Assembly (NCBI GenBank): GCA_045598825.1
Contig: JAZRUX010000012.1
Location: 6,580-70,579, forward strand
Direction: 5' to 3'
Length of the DNA stretch: 64,000 bases
DNA from: Hennigella sp045598825
GTDB taxonomy: Bacteria; Bacillota_I; Bacilli_A; Mycoplasmatales; Mycoplasmoidaceae
This document shows, in pieces, positions 50,685-61,970 of the stretch (position 1 is the first letter of the stretch; the number at the start of each line of letters is the position of its first letter). The position numbers and the translations under genes were made by a program. The notes beneath the pieces were generated by a model. It was not told where the DNA came from. It did no database searches and saw only the letters and a program-made list of their open reading frames with translations.

Positions 50685-51518
50685 TTATTTTCCTAACAAC
50701 ATATGTATTTCTTTTTTATAAATTGGTCCATCAATTGTTCATGGTGTTTCCAAAATCTTGCAGATTTTAGATAACATTGGGTAATTAACTCATTCTTTTA
50801 ATATCTTTAAACCAATCTTACCTTCACCAATGTTTGCGTGTCGATCTTTATGTGCACCTTGGTCATTCAATGAATCGTTTACATGGATAACCTTTAAATA
50901 TTTAAGACCAATAATATCATCAAACACCTTTAATGTAGCAGATGGGTCATAAATATCATATCCGGCATCAGAAATATGACAAGTATCTAAACAAACACCA
51001 ACAAGGTTTTTGTTTTCAACTTGTTTAATAATTGATTTTAATTCTTCAAACTTTGAACCAATTTCATTACCTTTACCCGCCATTGTTTCTAAACAAATAA
51101 CAACACTTTTATTTGTTTTATTAACATAGTTAATTGCTTCAGCAATATATTTGCATCCTTCGTCCTTATTAGCATTGCTTCCTGGATGTAATACTAAATA
51201 TTTTGCGCCAATTTGTTTTACACGATCAACCTCTTGGACTAAAAATGTTTTAGCAAAATGTCTTTTCTTTGCTACAGAATTTGCACAATTAATAATGTAT
51301 GGTGAATGAACAATAACATCCTCAATAGGAATGTGTTTTTCTTTTAATGCTTTGTGAAATTCACTAACTTTTAATTCATTAATTGGTTGTCGAGCAATTG
51401 ATTGTGGGGAACCAGTATAAATCATAAAGCAATTAGCGTCTTGACTAAGAGCCATATCAAGTGATCCTAATAAGTAATCAGGAGCACACATACTCACGTG
51501 ACATCCTAACTTATTCAT
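50685..51518 (-). CDS. nfo: Endonuclease IV
   Basis: A 277-residue zinc TIM-barrel AP endonuclease. MNKLGCHVSMCAPDYLLGSL opens it. Zinc ligand segments are KYLVLHPGSN, ICLETMAGKGNEIGSKFEEL, VGVCLDTCHISDAGYD and IHVNDSLNDQGAHKDRHANIGEG. The protein continues through a UGA Trp to TAA at 50685. It cleaves abasic sites and 3'-blocked ends in base excision repair. The start shares one base with the dnaX stop. Confidence 0.95.
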
Positions 51519-53284
51519 TATTTACGTCCTTTGGGATCTAGTTTACTATAAATGGTATTAAAGGCTATTTGTTCAATTGATGCATCTTTGTTTAAGATTG
51601 TTCTTAATGCATCAAGATTCAATAAGCGTTTTGGATGCTTCTTTGCCTCAAGCATTTGATCTTTATAACCATTAATTTGTTGTTTAGTGTAAGCAACAAA
51701 GAATTTCGGATTTCTAAAAATTTTGCAACAAGATAAGATGAAATCTTTCTTCTTAGTAGCATTGTTAAATAATTTAGCATCAATTTCATCATCAAATAAT
51801 AAGACAATGCCATTTTGACTTGCACATAAAACTTGTTTAGCTAATTGTGCACTAGAAAAAGATTTTTCATCTAATTTGCCAGATTTAATTTTTTCTAAAA
51901 TATCTTTTGCTTGTTTTTCGGCGTCAACATTTCGGTTAGAAAAAATTGCTAAAAGAATATCTAAGTCAGTTGGCATTGAAGTTTCATGAAATTGTACAGC
52001 TTGAATTGGTGCAACTTCAACAAGTTTTTGTGTTTTTTCTTTCTTAGGTTCTTTCTTTGGTGTTGGAATTTCAACATCAGATAGAACAAACATATCATCA
52101 GTAATTTCAGTTTTATCTATCTTAACTTTTTCAACCATTTTTTCTTTTGGTGGAATAGAAACTTTTGGATGGTTTGATTGATCGTTTCCACTTAATGTTT
52201 TTTCTTCATCAAAAATTGCTAATGATTTGATAATTGCATGATTGATAATAACATGAACATCGGTTGGGGTTGAAATTTTAAAATATGTTTCTTGTCAAAT
52301 GTCAATTAACCTAATTAATTGATTAACACTATCCAAACAAAAAGCATTAACTAAATTTTCATTAATTTTTGTTAAGAGCTTATAGTTTTGTGTCTTTAAG
52401 TAAATTAATTTGTCAGTTAAAATTGACACAATTAAATTTGCAAAGCTAGCAAAATTAATTCCTGATTGAAAATATTCATTAACTTTAGCAAAAATAGTTT
52501 CACTATTTTTTGAAATAAGAAGATTAAGGAAATCAATCATTTCTGCTGGGCTTAATAAACCATATACCTTATATATGTCATCAATCTTAACATTGTTATC
52601 ACCATAAGTTGCAACTTGTTCAAGAATGCTTAATGAATCACGAGCTGAACCATCAGCAATATCAGCGATAACTTTTAAAGCATCTAAATCGTATTTAATA
52701 TTTTCAGCCTTACAAACTTTTGTTAATAGCTTGACTATGTCACTATGTAAAATCTTATTAAATCTAAAACATTGACATCTTGATAAGATTGTTGCCGGAA
52801 TTTTGTGCATTTCTGTTGTAGCAAAAATGAATACAACATGCTTTGGCGGTTCTTCAACTAGCTTTAATAAAGCATTTCATGCTTGGTTAGTCAACATGTG
52901 TGCTTCATCAATAATATAAACCTTCTTACCTAATTTTGTTGGTAAGAACATAGCGGCATCATTTATTTGTCGCACTTCATCAACACCATTGTTACTTGCT
53001 GCATCAAGTTCAATAACATCCATCACTTGATTATTTGCAAAATCTTTACAAATTTCACATTCACCACAAATATCGCCATCTTTATTGTGAAGACAGTTAA
53101 TTGCATTAGCGTAAATTTTTGCTAATGATGTTTTTCCTGTACCCTTTGTGCCAGCAAAAACATACGCATTAGCAACAACATTGTTTTTGATTGAGTTTTT
53201 TAAAATCTTAACAATATATTCTTGTCCAACGACATCAGCAAAAGATTTTGGACGATATTTACGATAAAGGGATAGATAATTCAT
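51518..53284 (-). CDS. dnaX: DNA polymerase III subunit tau/gamma
   Basis: A 588-residue clamp-loader ATPase. LYRKYRPKSFADVVGQEYIV opens it. Walker A is FAGTKGTGKTSLAKIYANA, four zinc cysteines fall in CLHNKDGDICGECEIC, Walker B is VYIIDEAHMLT, and sensor 1 with the Arg finger is FATTEMHKIPATILSRCQ. The middle helical part is at about 160-330. The C-terminal tau extension is Lys/Glu-rich. No frameshift signal for gamma was apparent. It starts 41 bases from the divergent metallo-hydrolase. Confidence 0.94.
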
Positions 53285-53325
53285 AGTAGTAATATTATAT
53301 AAATATTTATATAATATTAAACATT

Positions 53326-53967
53326 ATGAGTAAAACAATAATAGAACCAAATTTAGTTTGTATTACTTCTCGAGCAATGGATAATAATACATACATTATT
53401 TTCAATAAAAAAGAAGCGGTTGTAATTGATCCAAGCTTTAGCGGAAATGAAGTTATTGCTAATATTCCACAAGATACAAAAGTGGTGGCTGTTTTACTAA
53501 CTCATGCTCACTTTGATCATTGCTTTGATACAGCTACAATAGTAAAAAAATGAAATTGCCCAGTTTATTTACACGAAGGTGATAAATTAACATACTCTAA
53601 ATATCGTTATGATAATTTAGCCAATTTAAAAGTTGAAGATTTTTCTAAAAATATTCATTGATTTAATAAGAAATCTTTTCTTATTAATGAATTTAGTTTT
53701 GAAATATTGCATACACCAGGTCATTCCGCTGGATCAGTTGTTTATAAATACAAAAACTGAATCTTTGTTGGTGATACATTGTTCTACAATAGTTATGGTC
53801 GTACCGACTTAGGTAACTCTAACCCAGTAGATATGATTAAATCTTTAAACCAACTATGAAAAGAATTATATGAAGAAAATTTAATTTTACCAGGTCATGG
53901 TAAATGAGGTACATTCAAACAAATTAAACGTGATAATTTCATTGTGCAAGAACTAATAAAAAAATAG
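53326..53967 (+). CDS. Metallo-beta-lactamase fold hydrolase (glyoxalase II-like)
   Basis: A 213-residue MBL protein. LLTHAHFDHCFD is the HxHxDH metal motif, HTPGHSAGSVVY the third ligand region, FVGDTLFYNSYGRTDLG the bridging Asp and PGHGKWGT the final His. Length and order fit YcbL/glyoxalase II-like hydrolases; the substrate (such as a thioester) cannot be told. It runs alone from a divergent promoter with dnaX and has a shared terminator with the ATP synthase operon. Confidence 0.88.
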
Positions 53968-53986
53968 GCATAGCCTATTTTTTATT
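53958..53986. terminator. Bidirectional terminator of the MBL gene and the ATP synthase operon
   Basis: AAAATAGGC (53961-53969) and GCCTATTTT (53973-53981) pair around ATA, flanked by A- and T-runs. Confidence 0.85.
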
Positions 53987-54382
53987 TTCTTTTGCTTTTG
54001 CGCTAACCATTTTCATGTAAGAGTTCAAAGCATGGACAGCTCGTTCTGATAATTGAACTTTTTTACTCTCTTCTTCAATTCTCATTGCAATAGAAGCTAG
54101 AGCGTTTTCACTAATACCACGGTCAAATTCAAAGAAGTCTGAAAGAATAACTAATTTATCTTCTTTGAAATAATAAACACCATAGTTAATTAAGGCGGTT
54201 TGTTTTTCACCAGATGGATATGTGATATACATATATCCTGGCATAACTGCACCACAGATACGAGAGTGTTCAGGCAAAATACCAACATAACCATTAGCGG
54301 TTGGCATTGTTACCAAAATGGCTTGCTTGTCAACGCAAACTTTTGTTGGGGTTGATATATGTAGTCTGAACTCTTTTGCCAT
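53975..54382 (-). CDS. atpC: ATP synthase epsilon subunit
   Basis: A 135-residue F1 subunit. RLHISTPTKVCVDKQAILVT and ANGYVGILPEHSRICGAVMPG are the beta-sandwich motifs, followed by a C-terminal helical hairpin (SERAVHALNSYMKMVSAKAK). It links the rotor to the c-ring and can inhibit hydrolysis. Last gene of the operon, two bases after atpD. Confidence 0.94.
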   Translation of the reverse strand: MAKEFRLHISTPTKVCVDKQAILVTMPTANGYVGILPEHSRICGAVMPGYMYITYPSGEKQTALINYGVYYFKEDKLVILSDFFEFDRGISENALASIAMRIEEESKKVQLSERAVHALNSYMKMVSAKAKENKK

Positions 54383-54384
54383 AA

Positions 54385-55824
54385 TTATTTTTCTACTTTA
54401 CCAGCTTTAGCTTTTTGTTTTACCTCTTCTAATGTACCAACGTTATAGAAGTAAACTTCAGGAATGTTGTCACAATTACCTTCAACAATTTCTTTAAAAC
54501 CAGCAATTGTATCAGCAACTTTAACATATTTACCTGGATAACCAGAGAACTTTTCTGCAACCGCAAATGGTTGTGATAAGAAGTTTCTTATCTTTCTTGC
54601 TCGTGATACTATTAATTTATCATCATCAGATAATTCATCTACACCTAGAATAGCAATAATATCTTGTAATTCATTAAACTTTTGTAGGATTGATTGAACA
54701 TCACGAGCAACTTTATAATGTTCGATACCAACAATCTTAGGGTCAAGTAAACGGGAAGATGATTCAAGTGGGTTAACGGCTGGATAAATACCTAAAGATG
54801 CAATCTTTCGGTCAAGAACGATCTTTGCATCAAGGTGAGCAAAGGTTGTTGCAGGGGCAGGGTCTGTCAAGTCATCAGCAGGAACATATACAGCTTGAAC
54901 AGATGTTATTGATCCGTTCTTAGTTGATGTAATACGTTCTTGTAGTTGTCCCATTTCATAACTTAAAGTTGGTTGATAACCAGCAGCTGAAGGCATACGA
55001 CCTAATAGGGCTGATACTTCTGAGCCAGCTTGAGTGAAACGGAAAATATTATCAATAAATAATAAAACATCTTGGTGTTCTTGATCACGGAAATATTCAG
55101 CCATTGTTAAACCGGATAAAGCTACACGCATTCTTGCACCAGGTGGTTCATTCATTTGTCCAAATACTAATGCTGTGTTGTTAATAACCTTTGATGCTAT
55201 CATTTCATGATAAAGATCATTACCTTCTCTAGTACGTTCACCAACACCAGCAAATACTGACAAACCACCGTGGCCAGTTGCAATATTGTGAATTAATTCT
55301 TGTACTAATACAGTTTTGCCAACACCGGCACCACCAAACAATCCAATCTTACCACCTTTAACATAAGGGACTAGTAAGTCAATTACTTTAATACCAGTTT
55401 CAAATATTTCTTGTGAAGCAATTTGATCTTTAAAAGAAGGAGCAGGTTTGTGAATTGATTCACGAGGAGTTGATGCATCAACATCTGGTTTGCCATCAAT
55501 TGGTTGACCAATAACGTTAAACATACGGCCTAAAACAGTTTTACCAACAGGAACAGTGATTGGGCTGTTAGTGTTAATAACAGTCATACCTCGTTTTAAT
55601 CCACCAGTATCACCCATAGAAATACAACGAACAATATCATCACCAGTTACTTGCGCAACTTCAAGCACTAATGCTTTGCCATTAATATCAATTGTTAAGG
55701 CATCATTAATGTTTGGTAATTGTTCATGACCAAATTTAACATCAACAACTGGTCCCATTACTTCGTAAATGGTACCGACTGCTTTGTTATCTTTCTTTTC
55801 AATTTTAATTTCTTTTGTTTCCAT
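54385..55824 (-). CDS. atpD: ATP synthase beta subunit
   Basis: A 479-residue catalytic subunit. The P-loop is GLFGGAGVGKTVLVQEL, catalytic Glu is in FAGVGERTREGNDLYHEM, ALVFGQMNEPPGARMRVAL and the ALLGRMPSAAGYQPTLS segment are complete, and DDLTDPAPATTFAHLDA follows. About 15 extra lysine-rich residues precede the usual N-terminus. It makes or hydrolyses ATP in the F1 head. Separated by 11 bases from atpG. Confidence 0.98.
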   Translation of the reverse strand: METKEIKIEKKDNKAVGTIYEVMGPVVDVKFGHEQLPNINDALTIDINGKALVLEVAQVTGDDIVRCISMGDTGGLKRGMTVINTNSPITVPVGKTVLGRMFNVIGQPIDGKPDVDASTPRESIHKPAPSFKDQIASQEIFETGIKVIDLLVPYVKGGKIGLFGGAGVGKTVLVQELIHNIATGHGGLSVFAGVGERTREGNDLYHEMIASKVINNTALVFGQMNEPPGARMRVALSGLTMAEYFRDQEHQDVLLFIDNIFRFTQAGSEVSALLGRMPSAAGYQPTLSYEMGQLQERITSTKNGSITSVQAVYVPADDLTDPAPATTFAHLDAKIVLDRKIASLGIYPAVNPLESSSRLLDPKIVGIEHYKVARDVQSILQKFNELQDIIAILGVDELSDDDKLIVSRARKIRNFLSQPFAVAEKFSGYPGKYVKVADTIAGFKEIVEGNCDNIPEVYFYNVGTLEEVKQKAKAGKVEK

Positions 55825-55835
55825 AATTTGCTCCT

Positions 55836-56699
55836 TTATTTTTTACCAATTGCACCAGCAACAATTTCATTGATTTCTTGGGTAATTGCTTCTTGTCGTG
55901 CTTGGTTGTATTGAATCTTTAATGTATCAATCAACTCAGTGGCATTCTTGGTTGCACCTTCCATTGCAAATCTTCGGCTTGTTGATTCACATAGTGAAGA
56001 TTCAACCAAAGCACCATAAACTAAGTTTGAAACATAAACTGGTAAAATAGCTTTAATAATTTCTTTAGCACTTGGTTCAAAGATAGTTGGATCTTTCACG
56101 ATTGCTTCTTTGGTTGCACCAAATAGTTCTGGTCATATTGGAAGAATGTTTCAAACCTTTGGTACATTGCTAACTGAAGATTTAAATTCAGTATAAACAA
56201 GTTTAATTTGGTTATATTCTCCATAAGCATATGCAGCTAATATCTCATAACTTAATGGTAATAATGTGTAGTAGTTATTTGCATCAAGGTCTCAACGCAT
56301 TGTTTTTAAAATTTGATCACCATGATGGTGCATTTTTAAATAACTTACACCCTTTTGACCAAAGACAATAATTTTGTCATTTGGTTTTATATGTTCCATA
56401 AGGAACTTACAAATATTGCCATTAAATGGACCACATAGACCAAGATCAGATGTACAAAGGATATACAAGTTACGATCTTGGACCTTCTTATTTGGGAAGC
56501 GCAAGAAATCAAGGTTAGGTTCACGTAAAATAAGAGTTTTAAATACTCGGTAATATTCACGGCAAAAAATACTTACCGCTTCAAAATTCCTTAATTGACT
56601 TTTGATTTTGGTAGTGGCAACTAATTTCATCGCATTAGTGATTTTCTTAGTTGCTTCGATAGACTTAATACGTTTTTTAATTAAATCTAATGATTGCAT
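55836..56699 (-). CDS. atpG: ATP synthase gamma subunit
   Basis: A 287-residue central stalk. MQSLDLIKKRIKSIEATKKI then TNAMKLVATTKIK form the N-terminal helix, and GATKNATELIDTLKIQYNQA then RQEAITQEINEIVAGA form the C-terminal helix, the two halves of the rotating coiled coil. One UGA Trp region links the pieces. It lies four bases after atpA. Confidence 0.95.
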
Positions 56700-56703
56700 A
56701 ACC

Positions 56704-58260
56704 TTATTTCTTTAATTCTTTAATATCACCAAATTTTTCAGCTTTATAATCTGGTAAACTTTCAATAAATTCAAGCATGAATTCTTTGAATTCAGCTTTA
56801 AATTTCTCAATTAATTTATCATCAAACTTACCAGCTTTTTCTAATTCTGGTAGTAGTTTAGAAGTATTGAAATGTTTAACGACTTCTTTTTTAAAGTTGG
56901 TTATTTGATTAATTGGAACCCACTTAATGAAGTGGTGTTTAATTGCAAATAACAAAACAGTTTCCTCTAATTGTGAATATGGTGAGTTTTCTGGTTGTTT
57001 AATCATTTCCATAATTCTCTTGCCATGTTCAATAATATCTTTTGTTTCTTTATCTAGGTCGGAACCAAATTGACTAAATGCTGATAGTTCAGCAAATTGG
57101 GCAAGTTCTAGTTTTAAACTGCTTGCAGTTTGTTTAACATAGCCTCTTTGGGCAGCAGATCCAACACGGGATACTGATAGACCTGGGTCAATGGCTGGTC
57201 GTTGTCCAGCATTGAACATACTTGTCATCATAAATAATTGTCCATCAGTAATTGAAATTACATTAGTTGGAATATAAGCAGAGATATCACCTGCTTGTGT
57301 TTCAATAATAGGTAAGGCAGTGATTGAACCATTACCATTTTCTTTATTCATTCTTCCAGCTCGTTCTAGCAAACGAGAGTGTAGGTAGAAAACATCACCA
57401 GGGTAAGCTTCACGACCAGGTGGTCTTCTAAGAAGTAATGAAATTGTACGATAACTTACTGCATGTTTTGATAAGTCATCGTAAACAATTAGGACATCTT
57501 GTCCTTTACTTAATCAATATTCAGCAATTGTAATACCTGTATAAGGCGCTAGATAAATCAATGCTGGTAATTCTCCAGCTGTTGATGAAACAATAGTTGT
57601 ATATTCCATTGCTCCAGCTTTTTCTAATACATTGTGAATGTGTACAACGCTTGAACGTTTTTGACCAATTGCAACATACACACATTTAACATTCTTACCT
57701 TTTTGGTTAAGAATAGTGTCAATTGCAATTGTTGTCTTTCCTGTTTGTCTATCTCCAATGATCAATTCTCTTTGACCTTTTCCAATTGGAAACATTGAAT
57801 CGATTGATAAGATTCCTGTTTCAAGTGGAGCATCAACAGATTGACGGGTAATAACACCTGGGGCAATTTTTTCAATTGGCATCAAATCTTTTGATTCAAT
57901 TTGTCCCTTACCATCAATTGGTTGTCCAATAGCATCAACAACACGACCTAACATTTGGTCACCAACTGGGACTGATACAACTTTACCAGTACGAGACACT
58001 AATGAGTTTTCAGCAATGTTATCGTACTTACCTAATAAAACAATACCTAGTGTTTCTGCTTCTAGATTTAGAATCATACCTTTGGTACCGTTTTCAAAAA
58101 CAACTAATTCATTAAGCATTGCTTTTTCTAAACCAGACACTAAAGCAATACCGTCACCAACGGATATTACTCGTCCAATCTCATCTTGCTTAATCTTAGT
58201 TGAATATTTTTCTACTTTAGCTTTTATTAACGCCGCAAATGAATCTGTTTTAGTTGTCAT
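56704..58260 (-). CDS. atpA: ATP synthase alpha subunit
   Basis: A 518-residue subunit. IGRVISVGDGIALVSGLEKA opens it, the P-loop is IIGDRQTGKTTIAIDTIL, and the region with PALIYLAPYTGITIAEYW and RPAIDPGLSVSRVGSAAQRG is complete. It binds non-catalytic nucleotides in the F1 head. Two bases separate it from atpH. Confidence 0.98.
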
Positions 58261-58262
58261 AT

Positions 58263-58814
58263 TTAATAATCCCTTCTAGAAAGCAATTCTTTCTTTAGGC
58301 TTTCTAATTTAGATTTGAATGTGTTGTTATATGTTTTGTTATTAACTTGAATTCTCAAACCACCAATTAAGTCTGGTTTAATGTGCCATTCAACGTCAAT
58401 CTTTCGATTTAATTTCTTTTCAAAGAAATCTTTGATCTTATCTATTTGGTCTTCGCTCAAATCATTGGCAGATGTAATTTTCACACGAGTGATATTGAAT
58501 AAGTCGTGATATATTTCTCGACACAATTGAGCAATATAGTGAAATTTGTGATAAGCATTGTTGTCAATGATTGTTCAAACTCAATATATCAATTTTCCCT
58601 CAAAACCATAACCAGTTAAGACAGTCATGGCAAGATCTTTACGTTCTTGTTTATCAATGAAACGGTTAGCTAAAATACGATAAAAATCAGGATTGGTTAC
58701 ATTCATTGCATCCAATGCCGCAATTTGTTGATAGTATTTTTCTTGCATTTCTTTTGTTTGTGCAATCGAAAAGATTGCGTTAGCATAAGACAATACTTGA
58801 TTAGCCGCTTGCAT
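58263..58814 (-). CDS. atpH: ATP synthase delta subunit
   Basis: A 183-residue OSCP-type protein. The N-terminal helical half (NQVLSYANAIFSIAQTKEMQ) and the C-terminal part with LNRKIDVEWHIKPDLIGGLRI are as in the family. It joins F1 to the b stalk. It shares one base with atpF. Confidence 0.9.
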
Positions 58815-59437
58815 TATTTATCTTTAAGATCTTCCTCAATTGTTTTTAATAAATCATCAATGTATTTGTCTTTATCTTGTTGATCAACTTGTTTGTTTAA
58901 CACGTTTTCAGCAACATTAAAGGCAATGTTGATAATGTTATCTTGAGCGTTTGCTCTTGCATCACGCTTTTGTTTTTCAACATCTTCTCTTGCATCAGTC
59001 ACAATCTTGTTAGCGGTTTGCTTTGCTTCTAATCTTGCATTTTCAATGATTGTAAAAGCTTCAGCTTTTGCTTCAGTTGTGATTGCCATTGCTTGACTCA
59101 TCGCATTAACCTTTAGTTGGTTTGCTTCATTAAGTTCAATTGTTGCTGCTTCTTTTGCAGTTTGAGCATCAGCAATTTCTTTAGCAATGTAGTCATGTCG
59201 TTTTTGCAGTGCGTTCTTAGTTGGTTTTCAAACCAACCATGTCATTACAACAACTAAGATGACAGCTGCAATAATGTGAGTCAGAAAAACTCATAGATTT
59301 GGAAATAAATTATTAATCACTCATTCAGCTTCAAGTGGTTTACAAGAACTCAAAGTTAATAATAAAGGCAAAATGCTTATCGCAATGATAAGGCATACCA
59401 ATAATCCTCTTTTAGTTTTTGTTTGTTTTATTTCCAT
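58814..59437 (-). CDS. atpF: ATP synthase b subunit, lipoprotein form
   Basis: A 207-residue peripheral stalk. The N-terminus MEIKQTKTKRGLLVCLIIA ends in lipobox LSSC with Cys32, then a second membrane helix (VFLTHIIAAVILVVVMTWLVW) and a long charged helix (KEIADAQTAKEAATIELNEA and onward). A lipid-modified b subunit is known from mycoplasmas such as M. pneumoniae. LspA, encoded at 27202, would process it. It is 10 bases after atpE. Confidence 0.92.
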
Positions 59438-59447
59438 CGTTAGTCTC

Positions 59448-59678
59448 CTAAGCTTGTCCTGGAGCTACGAAAATTAATAGAATCGCAATAATCAATGCGT
59501 AAATTGCTGATGTTTCAGCAATCGCGTCACCGACGATTAGTGTTGTTCTAATTTTGCTTTCAGCTTCTGGGTTACGAGCTACAGCTTCAACAGCTTTACC
59601 AGCAGCATAACCTTGACCGACAGCAGTACCTAATGTACCAAGGGCAGCAATACCTGCACCTAAAAATGCACTATCCAT
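59448..59678 (-). CDS. atpE: ATP synthase c subunit
   Basis: A 76-residue proteolipid with two membrane helices. GAGIAALGTLGTAVGQGYAA is the first, RNPEAESKIRTTLIVGDAIA is the polar loop leading into the second helix, which holds the ion-carrying acid in AIAETSAIYALI (Glu). It forms the rotor ring. The gap to atpB holds a strong hairpin. Confidence 0.95.
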   Translation of the reverse strand: MDSAFLGAGIAALGTLGTAVGQGYAAGKAVEAVARNPEAESKIRTTLIVGDAIAETSAIYALIIAILLIFVAPGQA

Positions 59679-59694
59679 ACTTTTCTCCTTTTTA

Positions 59695-59727
59695 AAAAAA
59701 TATATACATATAAAGTATATATTTTTT
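59695..59727 (-). promoter_or_regulatory. AT-only hairpin between atpB and atpE
   Basis: AAAAAATATATAC (59695-59707) and GTATATATTTTTT (59715-59727) form a 13-pair stem with loop ATATAAA, 80 bases between atpB and atpE being the only sizeable gap in the operon. It sits just before the atpE ribosome site (AGGAG at 59683-59688). It may change atpE expression, or act as a leaky terminator or RNA-processing stabiliser. Confidence 0.5.
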
Positions 59728-59758
59728 TATGACTTTTTTCTTATTTATATTATGTATA

Positions 59759-60538
59759 TTATCTATTTACAATAGGGTTAGTGTTTGGAACAACTGAAAC
59801 ACGAGGATTGATTTGTTCTCCATCATCACCTTTTGCCATTGTCCAATAAACCATTGTTAACATCGTAAATACCAAAGCTTGAATTAGTCCTGACAATAGA
59901 TCAAAATATGCTCGAATTGGCGCTCCAGTTAAACCACCCAAAATGTTGATTGTACCAAGAATTGGTACATTTTGTCACACTCAGTTTGTGAAGAAGAATC
60001 ACAAAGTAATGATGATTGATCCGGCTGTGATGTTACCCCACAAACGGAAGGACATAGAAATTAGTGGAGCAATATTGCTCATAACTTCTAGAGGGTTAAT
60101 GAAAACTGGAATTTCTTTGCCTTTTTTAGTTTTAATCTTTAGACAGAAATTCTTTAGATATGAAAGTTTTTGGAATTTAAAACCAACAACTCATACACCA
60201 ATATACATAATTAATGCCATTGATAGAGTAACGGTATAAGAACCCGTAGGGTTTTCTAGACCAAATACACCAATAATGTTTGATAATAAAATGTAACTAA
60301 AAATGAAGACAAATAGTGGTGTCATCTTGTCAAATTTTGGTCCAAGAATTTCATGAACCATATTACGAATATATGAAACATAAAGTTCAACCGCTAATGC
60401 ATATCCAGTTGGAGCTTCATTAGCTTTTAGTTTCTTAGATTTTTTGTAATAGATTAGGCACAAAATCAATAAAATGACCGTTACAACAACGATCGAAAAT
60501 ATCTGTGGTCTAATGCTAAGAGGTTGTCAATCACTCAT
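59759..60538 (-). CDS. atpB: ATP synthase a subunit
   Basis: A 259-residue membrane protein with about five to six helices. MSDWQPLSIRPQIFSIVVVT opens it. The essential Arg is in PLISMSFRLWGNITAGSIII. PIRAYFDLLSGLIQALVFTM completes the proton channel region. An insert with many Lys (FCLKIKTKKGKE) precedes the Arg helix. It is 14 bases after atpI. Confidence 0.93.
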
Positions 60539-60552
60539 ACTCAAATTTTATA

Positions 60553-60984
60553 CTATTTTTGCGTTTTTTTAACATTTTTGCTAACGTAGTTAGCAAATAT
60601 TAATTTACTAATAATAACAGTTATTGGTGCTACAAGGGTTGTTCCAAGCATTACTCAACGGTTAAAATGATCGGGAAAAGTTAGTCCAATGAATGGGATG
60701 CCAATGATGGCTGCATATTTAACAACATATGCAATTATACAAATAGCAATTATTCCTTTGCCAGTCTTAGCTGAAATAAGTTGTGGAAGTGGTAATAAGA
60801 AGCTCACAAACACAAAAATTAATCCTGGTCCAAAACATAATAAAAATCCGTATAAATAACTGTAATCTTTTAGTAGCCCAGAGGTGATAATAAAAGCAAT
60901 CAATGAAACAACCATAATTAAACAATAAATAACCAAAGTTACTTTGGTTATTTTTGTGGAATTGTTTTGTTTCTTTTTAGTCAT
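60553..60984 (-). CDS. atpI: ATP synthase-associated membrane protein AtpI
   Basis: A 143-residue protein with four membrane helices (VTLVIYCLIMVVSLIAFIIT, YGFLLCFGPGLIFVFVSFLL, GIIAICIIAYVVKYAAIIGI, VMLGTTLVAPITVIISKLIF) and basic ends. The position before atpB, size and helix pattern fit AtpI, which helps assemble the c-ring. Sequence identity to AtpI is not obvious, so the call rests on context. The lipoprotein gene upstream is four bases away. Confidence 0.7.
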
Positions 60985-60988
60985 TTAA

Positions 60989-61927
60989 TTATTTTGGATC
61001 GTCTTCTTCTTCAATTCAAAAGTGTTTGTTAATCGCACCGAATAAAGTTGTTGTTTCTTTATAGTCTTCTGCTTCGGTTGCAGGTGAAGCAGCAGCTGGT
61101 AAGTCAACAATTTCTTGTAAACGCCCATCTTTGTAGATTAACATTAAACTCTTCTTACTATCATTACTAGTATCGAATGTAATTTTTCGATCATCAGTTG
61201 TTGGGAAGAAAGATAAACCTCTTTCGCAGAAAGCACGATAGTCTTTCGCTTTTTGATCTTGACGAATGTAATCATCAACAGTTACAGATTCATCATCTCA
61301 TTCATAGTCAACTAATGTTCCATCAGGTAGTCTTCCACCGTCTTGTTTTAGTTTGTCCATGAATTGTTTTGTTTGAGTAATATACTCTGGTTTTCATTTA
61401 TCAAATGGTCCAACTTTTTGAATGATATCTCAATCTTTAGAAGCATCTTTGCATATGCAAATTTCGTGATTGTTGTTGTCATAAAACTTTAAGTCGAAGT
61501 CATCAATATAAGCAACAAAACCAAAGTCAGTTTTAACCTTATTGCTTCCAACTGCTCTTTTAGCATCAGTGTATAAGAATGAACTTTCAAAGAAATCGTT
61601 CTTTCATGTTTCAACGTCAACTGGAGGGTTACCACTTACATCACCAGTAAAGAATGTTCCGGTTGATGGAAAAATATTACTTCCAACAAATAAGAAATAG
61701 TTTCCATTAAAGAAACGTCTAGATCCTAATAAAATTTCATCTTTATCAATAGATTGATATTCAACTTTTTCTAGAGAAGAATCATGCAAGTTTACTGCTG
61801 AAACAAAAGTTGTTTGAATACCGTTAGCATTGTTGCCACAGCTTGTTGTTAATGATAAAGGTACAGCAGTAGATAAAGCTGTAGCTGCACCTAAACCTAA
61901 TTTCTTTAAAAGTGTTAGTTTGTTCAT
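60989..61927 (-). CDS. Lipoprotein heading the ATP synthase operon
   Basis: A 312-residue lipoprotein with signal peptide and lipobox TTSC (Cys30), SCGNNANGIQ. The mature part is acidic and has no family I recognise; it has several UGA Trp codons, including KNDFF preceded by ETW. It ends IEEEDDPK only four bases from atpI, so it should be co-transcribed with the ATP synthase genes. It may be an unrelated surface protein using this promoter, or a partner of the complex. Divergent from miaB across 43 bases. Confidence 0.7.
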
Positions 61928-61970
61928 AATAATATATTTTATAAATTATAGTATAAAATATTAATAATAT

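Noticed and set aside
51518..53284. Programmed frameshift making a dnaX gamma product
   Set aside because: No slippery A-run followed by a stop and stem was found where gamma would end. Only the full tau reading is supported.
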